Assembly: GCA_027335545.1 (NCBI GenBank)
Contig: DAHWHV010000455.1
Location: 1-6,960, forward strand
DNA from: Clostridia bacterium
GTDB lineage: Bacteria > Bacillota_E > RBS10-35 > JAJYVN01
Direction of reading: 5' to 3'
DNA: 6,960 bases
Shown: positions 1 through 6,100 of the stretch, in pieces
Layout of the letters: each line of letters opens with the position of its first letter
Position numbering within the stretch: the first letter of the stretch is position 1
Translations under genes and position numbers: made by a program
The notes under the pieces: generated by a model
What the model was told of the DNA's origin: nothing
The model's input: only the letters and a program-made list of their open reading frames with translations
Databases searched by the model: none

Positions 1-652
1 CGGCCTCGCCGGCGGCGAAGATCGAGGGGAAGTCGATCGATCCGGTGCCGACCTCGGCGAAGGAGCCGTCCGGGCCCATGTCCTTGATGTGCACCAGGCT
101 GCAGCGTGCGCCCAACTTGCGCATGTACGCGGCCGGATCGACGCCGCCCTTCTTGGCCCAGAACACGTCCAACTCCGCCCGCAGGTGAGCGGGGTCCGTC
201 GCCTCGTACAGCAGGTCGAGCCCGTGGCGCCCGTCCACCTGGAAGAACTCGAAGTCGTGGTTGTGGTAGCCGAGGGCCAGCCCTTCGGCGGCGAGGCGGG
301 CCCCCATCGCCCCGAGGTCCTTGGCCGCCTGGCGGAACCCGGCCTCATCCCGGGTGTAGCGGTTCCCCGGGAGGGAGGGGACCGTGACGAAGCGGGCCCC
401 CAGGGTGTGGTGAAAGGCCACGACCCCGGCGAAGTCCTTCTCCAGTGCGTCCAGGCCGGTGTGCGTGCCTGCCGCGGTCAGGTTCAGTTCCCCCAGCAGT
501 CCCCGCAGTTCCTCGGCCCCCAACCCGCCGTACCCCGCGAACTCGACGGCCGGGTACCCCATTTCCGCCACCTTGCGTAGCGTGCCGCGAAAGTCCTTGG
601 CCTGATCCTGTCGGACGGTGTACATCTGCAACGCGACGCGGCCCTGAGCCAC
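1..652 (-). CDS. Sugar phosphate isomerase/epimerase (xylose isomerase-like TIM barrel), C-terminus outside the window
   Basis: The visible 217 codons read as a sugar phosphate isomerase/epimerase, the TIM-barrel superfamily that also holds IolE, hydroxypyruvate isomerase and D-tagatose 3-epimerase. Seen: an N-terminal strand ALQMYTVR (residues 7-14), a KVAEMGYPAVEFAGYGG block (27-43), YHNHDFEF (129-136), ELDVFWAKKGGVDP (160-173), HIKDM (188-192) and a final VGTGSIDFPSIFAAGEA stretch. By family analogy D162 and H188 should be metal ligands, with a Glu of the HNHDFEF block (probably E135). The last metal-binding Glu would lie in the roughly 60 missing residues. I chose the GTG at 652-650 because GGAGAGGGG at 670-662 sits 9 nt upstream and the barrel begins right after it; the ATG at 625-623 would cut into the first strand. 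The exact substrate cannot be told: many relatives act on inositol derivatives or keto-sugars, or are only predicted. It is probably cytosolic. No sugar-pathway partner is visible on this side. Confidence 0.9.
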   Translation of the reverse strand, partial: MAQGRVALQMYTVRQDQAKDFRGTLRKVAEMGYPAVEFAGYGGLGAEELRGLLGELNLTAAGTHTGLDALEKDFAGVVAFHHTLGARFVTVPSLPGNRYTRDEAGFRQAAKDLGAMGARLAAEGLALGYHNHDFEFFQVDGRHGLDLLYEATDPAHLRAELDVFWAKKGGVDPAAYMRKLGARCSLVHIKDMGPDGSFAEVGTGSIDFPSIFAAGEA

Positions 653-782
653 CCTCTCCAACCCCTCTCCCCGCAACCCGACCGGCTGCGGACCAGCGCA
701 GCCACACCGGGCGGGACCGCACCCGCACCGCCGAGGTGCCAAGCCTCCCGGCCCCGCCAGGCCCGTCGGGGCGGCGGGGAGG

Positions 783-799
783 TCCCGGGCCACCCGGGA
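783..799. promoter_or_regulatory. Short perfect inverted repeat upstream of the isomerase gene
   Basis: TCCCGGG at 783-789 is followed by CCA and then by CCCGGGA at 793-799, giving 7-bp perfect arms around a 3-bp centre. It lies about 130 bp upstream of the isomerase start. It could be an operator for a dimeric regulator or a small hairpin in the leader. In DNA this rich in G and C such repeats also arise by chance, so the regulatory role is only a suggestion. Confidence 0.25.
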
Positions 800-968
800 G
801 ACACTGCGCTGCCGAGGCATTCGGCCCGGCGCGCGCAGGGCCTGCCGCGGGCGGCGCCATGCCCGCCTCGCGCGTCCGCACACGGCCGCCGGCGCCGTTC
901 TCGTCTGCAGGCATAGGTCAGGAGAGCCGGGGATGACCCCTGGACGGGGAGCGGGAGCACGCGCCATG

Positions 969-1009
969 CGCGTCGCGCGCGGGGAGACCCTGGGGCGTGG
1001 CGCGACGCG
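969..1009. terminator. Inverted repeat, possible terminator of the membrane-protein gene
   Basis: CGCGTCGCGC (969-978) pairs perfectly with GCGCGACGCG (1000-1009) around a 21-nt loop. A second, shorter repeat overlaps it at 959-973 (ACGCGC, CAT, GCGCGT). The structure starts about 76 nt beyond the stop codon of the minus-strand membrane protein, where a terminator would fit. No T-rich tract follows on the minus strand, so an intrinsic terminator of the classical kind is not shown. Confidence 0.3.
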
Positions 1010-1085
1010 TTGGAGGACGGCGACCCCCACGGGGGGCCTCCCCGGGCCTAGCCGAGGGTGGCTTCTCCCCGGCACCCGGCCGCGG

Positions 1086-1586
1086 TCAGCGGGGCTCCGG
1101 GACGGCGGCGCAGGCGCCGATGACCGCACCCATCAGCCCCATGGCCAGCGCGTCGGCGAAACCGGGGAGACGCAGATCGAAGGGGCCGGGGAGCAGGGAC
1201 ACCCGCCAACTCGAGGCCAGCCCGTAGACAACGACGCCGAGGAGCAGGCCCATCGCCGCCATGCGCCGCCGGTCGAAGGGCCATGGGGCCGCCACTCCGG
1301 CCAGCAGCCCGTACACCGCGCCGAGCGCCATCCCAAGCAGCACCAGCCAGACCAGGCCCGAGGTAACGGCGCCGACCAGCCCGTGTGCCACGACGGGCTT
1401 GGGGCTGACGCCGCCCAGGTGCGAGGTGTACATGGCCAGCGCGGACCACCAGGGCAGGCCGCGCAGGCCAGAGAACAGCGCGCCCCACACCCCGGCGACC
1501 AGCCCCGCGGGGATGCCGCTGGCGATGGCGCGGGACAGGAACTGCCCGGTATCATCGACGCCCCATCGCCTTCGGCTGTGCTCCAT
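1086..1586 (-). CDS. Small multi-pass membrane protein of unknown function, 166 residues
   Basis: I do not recognise this protein. It has 166 residues and several hydrophobic segments, at about 19-40, 64-80, 82-100, 109-125 and 143-161, which would give four or five membrane passes. The short N-terminus MEHSRRRWG is basic. The loop around 41-63 (LRGLPWW, then TSHLGGVSPKP) and the basic stretch FDRRR (104-108) look like turns between helices. The ATG at 1586-1584 is well supported: GGGGAGG at 1600-1594 lies 7 nt upstream, and the hydrophobic pattern begins soon after. The length and helix count loosely recall the YqhR family of Bacillota membrane proteins, but I see no diagnostic motif and would not assign it. 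It is divergent from purC across a long intergenic region and codirectional with the isomerase gene 433 bp downstream. Three 13-bp direct repeats just before its ribosome binding site suggest regulation. Confidence 0.75.
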   Translation of the reverse strand: MEHSRRRWGVDDTGQFLSRAIASGIPAGLVAGVWGALFSGLRGLPWWSALAMYTSHLGGVSPKPVVAHGLVGAVTSGLVWLVLLGMALGAVYGLLAGVAAPWPFDRRRMAAMGLLLGVVVYGLASSWRVSLLPGPFDLRLPGFADALAMGLMGAVIGACAAVPEPR

Positions 1587-1607
1587 TTCGCCGCCTCCCC
1601 TGTGGCC

Positions 1608-1646
1608 GCCGAAGTCCTCTGCCGAAGTCCTCTGCCGAAGTGCTTT
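1608..1646. repeat. Three tandem 13-bp direct repeats before the membrane-protein gene
   Basis: GCCGAAGTCCTCT occurs exactly twice (1608-1620 and 1621-1633), followed by a third copy, GCCGAAGTGCTTT (1634-1646), that keeps the first eight bases. Read on the minus strand, each unit ends in ACTTCGGC. The array stops 7 bp short of the ribosome binding site of the minus-strand membrane gene, so it lies in its promoter or 5' leader. Such spacing, a little over one helical turn, could suit repeated binding of a regulator. Simple replication slippage is the alternative. Confidence 0.75.
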
Positions 1647-1770
1647 TCGCGGCGGGCCACCACCCGTGGGTCCCCTGCGCTCCACGACCCACTCGTCCGC
1701 TCTGGTCCCCGCGCGCTTGCGCCGAGCCGTCCGGACGGGGGGGCCGCCGGGGCCCGCCACCGCCGCTCCT

Positions 1771-1793
1771 CGCCAGGGCCGGTGGCCCTGGCG
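1771..1793. other. Perfect 10-bp stem with 3-nt loop in the purC upstream region
   Basis: CGCCAGGGCC (1771-1780) and GGCCCTGGCG (1784-1793) are exact reverse complements around GGT. It would form a very stable hairpin in either transcript. No T tract follows on either side. It may be a terminator-like element insulating the divergent genes, an operator, or part of the purC leader. Confidence 0.4.
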
Positions 1794-2047
1794 TCTCGGA
1801 GGTGCTCCGCCCGTGGCCCCGGCCTTCTCGTTCCGGTTCTGATCGCTCCAGCCCGAGCGCTGGCGCTACTCGTCGGGCGCGGTCCGTCCCGTCGGGGTCC
1901 ACCACCTGGGACACCTGGCGGGACGGCTCTGCCAACATCGGTAGGCCCAGCATGACCACACGGAGGGATGCCGATGCATGGCCAGAATCCCTGGCGCAGC
2001 CGCGCGGCAGCCCCGGTCCGACACAGCCGGAGGCGCCCGGCCGTCGA

Positions 2048-2092
2048 ACGGCGCCGGTGGGCCAAACGCGCACCGCGCCCCCCCGGCGCCGT
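2048..2092 (+). other. Extended hairpin in the purC leader
   Basis: ACGGCGCCGG (2048-2057) pairs perfectly with CCGGCGCCGT (2083-2092). Beyond a single bulged T at 2058, GGG (2059-2061) can pair with CCC (2080-2082), giving 13 pairs. The loop holds CCAAACGCGCACCGCGCC. The structure ends 87 nt before the purC start codon. A role in attenuation of purC is possible but is not shown by any recognisable alternative pairing. Confidence 0.35.
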
Positions 2093-2131
2093 ATGGCCGG
2101 GGGAGCACTGGACGGGCAGGCCGGGTTCGCG

Positions 2132-2151
2132 GCGGCGCTTGGCTGCGCCGC
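2132..2151 (+). other. Small hairpin just upstream of the purC ribosome binding site
   Basis: GCGGCGC (2132-2138) and GCGCCGC (2145-2151) form a 7-bp stem around the loop TTGGCT. It ends 14 nt before the GGAGG that precedes purC. It does not cover the ribosome binding site, so any effect on translation would need further pairing that I cannot see. Confidence 0.3.
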
Positions 2152-2179
2152 GCCGGGCGGGGGATGGAGGCGGGGGCCC

Positions 2180-3097
2180 GTGGAGGCCGAGCCGTTGTTG
2201 GCATGCCCTGAGCTGGGCTTGCGGCGCCTGCACCGGGGCAAGGTGCGCGAGGTCTTCGCGCTCGACGCCGAGCGCTTGCTGCTGGTGGCGACGGACCGCC
2301 TGTCTGCGTTCGATGTCGTCTTCGCCCAGGGCATCCCGGACAAGGGCCGCGTCCTCACGCGGTTGGCCGAGTTGTGGTTTTGGGCCACGGCATCGCTCGT
2401 GGCCAACCACCTGCTGACGACGGACCTGGCCGATGCGGGCCTGCCCGTCTCCGTCCGTGCCCTGCTGGAGGGGCGGTCCATGGTCGTGCGCCGGGCCCGG
2501 CGCATCGAGGTGGAGTGTGTGGTCCGGGGGTACCTGTCCGGGTCTGGCTGGCGGGAGTATCAGCGCGCCGGCACTGTCTGCGGCCTACCCCTGCCAGCTG
2601 GTCTCCGCCTCAACGAGCGGTTGCCGGAGCCCATCTTCACGCCAGCGCTGAAGAACGATGTCGGCCACGACGAGAACGTCCCCTGGAGCACCGTCGTGGA
2701 TCGCCTGGGCGCGGATCTGGCCGGCCGGCTGCGGGAGACCAGCCTGCGCCTCTACGCCTTCGGCGTGGAGCGCTGCGCCGCGGCGGGCCTGCTCTTGGCC
2801 GACACCAAGTTCGAGTTCGGCTTCGTCGCGGACGAACTTCGTCTAATCGACGAGGTGTTCACTCCGGACAGTTCGCGCCTCTGGCCGGTCGAGCGCCACC
2901 GCCCGGGACAGGCGGTGGACTCGCTGGACAAGCAGCCGATCCGCGACTACGTCCAGGGGCTCGGCTGGAACCTGGAGCCCCCCGCCCCGCGCCTGCCGCC
3001 CGAGGTCGTGGCCGCAGCCGCGGAGCGCTACCGCCAGGCCCTGCGCCAAATCGCCGCGGTCCTTCCCCCCGGTCCTGGGTCCGCCCCCGCGGGCTGA
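2180..3097 (+). CDS. purC: Phosphoribosylaminoimidazole-succinocarboxamide synthase (SAICAR synthase)
   Basis: PurC joins CAIR and L-aspartate, using ATP, to make SAICAR in de novo purine synthesis in the cytosol. At 305 residues it is of the longer, yeast-like type rather than the roughly 240-residue E. coli type. Seen in order: the nucleotide-binding RGKVREVF (19-26), DRLSAFDVV (39-47), IPDKGRVL (52-59), VECVVRGYLSGSGWREY (111-127), LRLNERLPEPIFTPALKNDV (142-161) then GHDEN (162-166), LADTKFEFGF (206-215), LIDEVFTPDSSRLWP (222-236) and SLDKQPIRDYV (248-258). The GTG start at 2180 has GGAGG at 2166-2170, 9 nt upstream, and the first conserved strand follows directly. The usual TPxTK of the long type reads TPALK here, with a Leu for the Thr; the LKND that follows looks more like short-type PurC. 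No other pur gene is in view. The next gene, dinG, is 98 bp downstream on the same strand and may be cotranscribed. Confidence 0.96.
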   Translation: MEAEPLLACPELGLRRLHRGKVREVFALDAERLLLVATDRLSAFDVVFAQGIPDKGRVLTRLAELWFWATASLVANHLLTTDLADAGLPVSVRALLEGRSMVVRRARRIEVECVVRGYLSGSGWREYQRAGTVCGLPLPAGLRLNERLPEPIFTPALKNDVGHDENVPWSTVVDRLGADLAGRLRETSLRLYAFGVERCAAAGLLLADTKFEFGFVADELRLIDEVFTPDSSRLWPVERHRPGQAVDSLDKQPIRDYVQGLGWNLEPPAPRLPPEVVAAAAERYRQALRQIAAVLPPGPGSAPAG

Positions 3098-3105
3098 GCC
3101 GCGGA

Positions 3106-3131
3106 GGTGGAGGCGCGTCCGCGCCGCGACC
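3106..3131 (+). repeat. Diverged copy of the dinG linker repeat in the purC-dinG gap
   Basis: The 26 bases here closely match the first 25 bases of the 36-bp repeat inside dinG (3976-4000): both begin GGTGGAGGCGCG, differ by one substitution after that and by one inserted base. In the dinG frame it would read about RGGGGASAPRP, close to the RGGGAAAPDPR of the internal copy. It lies between the purC stop and the likely dinG start. Convergence in Gly/Ala/Pro-rich GC-rich DNA is possible. Confidence 0.4.
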
Positions 3132-3182
3132 GGCGGAGGCAATGGTTGCGCCGATCCACGGGCGGCCGCGGGGCCTGGAGAG

Positions 3183-3188
3183 GGAGGG
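3183..3188 (+). promoter_or_regulatory. Ribosome binding site that decides the dinG start
   Basis: GGAGGG lies 7 nt before a GTG at 3196-3198 in the dinG frame, followed at once by a second in-frame GTG at 3199. The upstream alternative, ATG at 3142, has a GGAGG only 2 nt away (3135-3139), which is too close for normal initiation. This favours 3196. Confidence 0.6.
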
Positions 3189-3195
3189 ACGGTCT

Positions 3196-6100
3196 GTGGT
3201 GGGCCCCGGGGTAGAGCGCGACAGCGATGAGGAGCGGCACGCACCGGGCGGCGCCGTCGCCCGGTCGGCCGGTGTCGCGACCAGCGGCCCAGCGGCGGGC
3301 CTGGGCCTCGCCGCCGCCGCTGCGACGGCCAGGCCCAGGCCCGCCGCCGACTGGCCGGAGACCTTCGTGGCCTTCGACTGCGAGACCACGGGCCTGGACT
3401 GCCGCCGGGACGCCCTCCTCCAACTCGCCGCGGTCCGGGTCGGCCCGGAGGGGGAGCACTCCTGGTCCACGCTGATCGACTCGGGCCGGCCCGTCGGGCT
3501 GCAGGTGGTGCGACTGACCGGCATCACCCCGGAGCGCCTGCGCGGGGCGCCGACGGCCGCCGAGGCCCTGGACGCCTTCCGCGGCTTCGTGGCCGACCTG
3601 CCGCTGGTGGCCCACAACGCAGACTTCGACCTCGGCTTCGTGACCGAGGGCCTGCGGCGGGCACGCCTGCGCCCCCTAGCGGCCCCGGTGTACGATACCC
3701 TGGCGCTGGCCCGCCTCCTGGAGCCCGCGGCGGCCAGTCACCGCCTGGAGGAGTTGGCCCAGGGGCGCGGGATCCCGCTGGACCGCGCCCACGACGCCTT
3801 GGCCGACGCCCGCGCCGCCGCCGGCCTCTTCCGCGCCTATCTGCAGGACCTCGCGTCCCTGGATCCGCTGTTGTTGGGGACCCTCGCCCACATCCTCGCC
3901 GCGATCCCGGGCCCGCTGGCGGCCCTCGTCCGCCGCGCGGCCGGGGACCGGCGCGTCCCGGCCCTGGTGCGCCGGGGTGGAGGCGCGGCCGCGCCCGACC
4001 CTCGTGGCGGGGGTGGAGGTGCCGCCGCGCCCGACCCTCGTGGCGGAGGTGGAGGTGCCGCCGCGCCCGACCCTCGTGGCGGGGGTGGAGGTGCCGCCGC
4101 TGCAGCCGGCGACTTGGCCGCCCTGCTGCAGCCCGACTCGCCCCTGGCGCGCCGGCTCCGCCCCTTCGAGGTCCGGCCCGGGCAGGCCGCGATGCTCCAC
4201 GCCGTCGCCCACGCCCTCGCCTCGGACCGGCACCTGCTGGTCGAGGCGGGAACCGGCACGGGCAAGAGCCTCGCCTACCTCCTCCCCGCCCTGGCCTGGG
4301 CCGGCGGGCAGCGGCGGCGCGTGGTCGTGGCGACCCACACGGTGAACCTGCAGGAGCAGCTGGTGGGCAAGGACCTCCCGCTGATCACGGAATCCGGTGC
4401 ACTCCCGGGCACCGTCGCCTTGGTGAAGGGACGGTCGCAGTACGCCTGCCTCAAGCTCTGGGAGGAGCGACTCGGCCAGCCGGGACAGGAGATGGAGCCG
4501 GGGGAGGCCCCATTCCTCGCCCGCGTGGCCTCCTGGCTCGCCCGGACCGAGACCGGGGATCGCGGCGAACTAGCGCTGTACGGCGAGGACGAGGAGCGCT
4601 TCTCGGCGTTGTCCGCGGATGCGGTCGCCTGCACCGGGAGGCGCTGCCCCCACTTCGAGGCGTGTTTCCTGTACCGGGCCCGGAGGGCGGCTGAGCGGGC
4701 CGACGTCGTCGTCGTCAACCACGCCCTGCTCTTCGCCAACCTGCGGAGCGAGGTGCTCCCGGACTACGACTACCTGATCTGTGACGAGGCCCACCACCTT
4801 GAGGACGAGGCGAGCCAGCACCTCGGCCGCGTCGTCGGCGAGCGGGCCGGCGAGCGGTTCTTCCGCCTCCTGGAGCGGGGCGGCGAGCGCACCGCCGGGG
4901 CGGGGCGTCCGGGCGGACTCCTCCCCTTGCTGCGGGCCCAGTGGGGCGGGGGGAGCCTGGGGCTGGTGCCGCTGGCCCCGTCCGACCGGGCCTCCAAGGT
5001 CTCGGCCCGGCTGGAGGAGGCGGCGACGGCGCTCTCCCTGGCCCGCGACGCGGCCACCGCGTGTTTCGACGGGCTGCGCGCCTGGGTGCAGGCGCGGCCG
5101 CGTGCCTATGCCCGCGCCGCCGTGCGCTTCGAGCCGCGGCCGGGGGCGGGGGAGGACCCCACCTGGGATGCCCTGGGAGCGGAGGGTGAGCGCTGGGTCC
5201 TGGGGCTGGGCGACCTCGCCCAGGCCCTTTCCGGGGCGGCGGCCGCCATGGAGGACGATCATGATGCGGCGGGGGGCGGCGAGCGGGTCGCCGAGCTGCA
5301 GGGCCTGGCGGCCCAGGCGTCGGACCTGGCCGACTCCGTGCGGCTCTGCCTGCGCGGTGCGGAGGGTTGGGTGACCTGGTGCGAGGTGGCCGAGGCCAGG
5401 GACGGCCCGGGGGCGGTGGTGCTGCGGGCCTGCCCCATCGACCCGGGGGAGATACTCGCCCGCGACCTGTTCGGCAGCAAGCGCTCCGTCATCCTGGCCT
5501 CGGCGACGCTGACGGTGCGAGGCAGCTTCGACTACCTGCGCGGGCGTCTGGGGCTGGCCCAGGGCGAGCAGGCACGGCGCACCGACGAGGTCTCGGTGGA
5601 GTCCCCGTTCGCCTTCCGGCGCCAGGCCCTAATCGGCGTGCCGCGGAACGCCCCCCGCCCGACCGGGCCCGATGCGGCCCGCTATGCGCCGACCGTGGCC
5701 CCCTGGCTGCTGCGGCTGCTGCTGGCCAGCCGCGGTCACGCCCTGGTCCTGTGTACGTCCCACCGGCTGCTGCGGGAACTGCGCGCCCTGCTGCAGCCGG
5801 CGCTGGAGGCCGAGGGCATCGCCTGCCTGGCCCAGGGGGTCGACGGCAGCCGTACCGCCCTGACTGCGGCGCTTCGGCGGGGGGACGAGACGGTCGTGCT
5901 CGGTTCCGCCTCGTTCTGGGAGGGCGTCGACGTGCAGGGCGACGCGCTGCGCTGCTTGGTGATCACCCAACTCCCCTTCTGGCCCCCCGACGCCCCCCTG
6001 CAGCAGGCGCGGCAGGAGGCGGTGGCCGCCCGGGGGGGCAACCCCTTCCGCGAACTGCAGCTGCCGGCGGCCGTGCTGCGCTTCAAGCAGGGCTTCGGGC

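Larger units (their letters stand above)
653..1085. other. GC-rich intergenic region between two minus-strand genes
   Basis: This 433-bp stretch separates the end of the membrane-protein gene from the start of the isomerase gene, both on the minus strand. Open frames exist on both strands, but their translations are Arg/Pro/Gly-rich, show no domain motif and look like chance openings in GC-rich DNA. It holds two inverted repeats, listed separately, and C/G-rich self-complementary runs around 1024-1046 (CCCCC followed at once by GGGGGG, then CCTCCCC) that could fold in the membrane gene's transcript. I see no convincing -35/-10 pair, although the isomerase promoter should lie here. Confidence 0.6.
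1587..2179. other. Long divergent intergenic region and purC leader
   Basis: These 593 bp separate the minus-strand membrane gene from plus-strand purC. The open frames that cross it encode only Arg/Pro/Ala-rich text without motifs, and the plus frame of purC stays open upstream only because stops are rare in this DNA. It should contain both divergent promoters, but I cannot point to a convincing pair. Contents: three 13-bp direct repeats next to the membrane gene, a perfect 12-bp palindrome CCGTCCGGACGG at 1727-1738, and three hairpins listed separately. A GGAGGG at 1962-1967 followed by ATGs at 1974 and 1978 could start a short leader peptide, but the encoded residues look like chance. I found no match to a riboswitch I know. 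Confidence 0.6.

Noticed and set aside
345..960. Overlapping open frames on both strands across the isomerase start and the gap
   Set aside because: They are frame shadows of the isomerase gene or chance open frames in GC-rich DNA, without motifs.
1640..2179. An N-terminal extension of PurC
   Set aside because: PurC families begin close to the GKVREVF strand, and the GTG at 2180 has a well-placed GGAGG. The upstream translation is low complexity.
1968..2417. A 149-codon frame (with an alternative short frame at 1978-2211) preceded by GGAGGG at 1962-1967, as a leader peptide or small gene before purC
   Set aside because: The product is Arg/Pro-rich without any motif, and the longer frame runs deep into purC in another frame. 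The ribosome-binding-like GGAGGG is common by chance in this composition.
2374..3195. An N-terminal extension of DinG overlapping purC
   Set aside because: The frame is open far upstream, but the translated text inside purC is low-complexity Arg/Pro/Ala/Gly-rich sequence with no domain. A good ribosome binding site exists at 3183-3188, just ahead of the exonuclease domain.
3976..4098. The 36-bp repeats as a CRISPR array
   Set aside because: The units are directly adjacent with no spacers and lie in the coding frame of dinG, encoding a regular 12-residue linker.
3676..4338. Antisense open frame across the dinG linker repeat, reading Gly/Thr/Arg-rich repeats
   Set aside because: A 36-bp unit keeps every frame open on both strands, so this is expected from the repeat and gives no evidence of an antisense gene.
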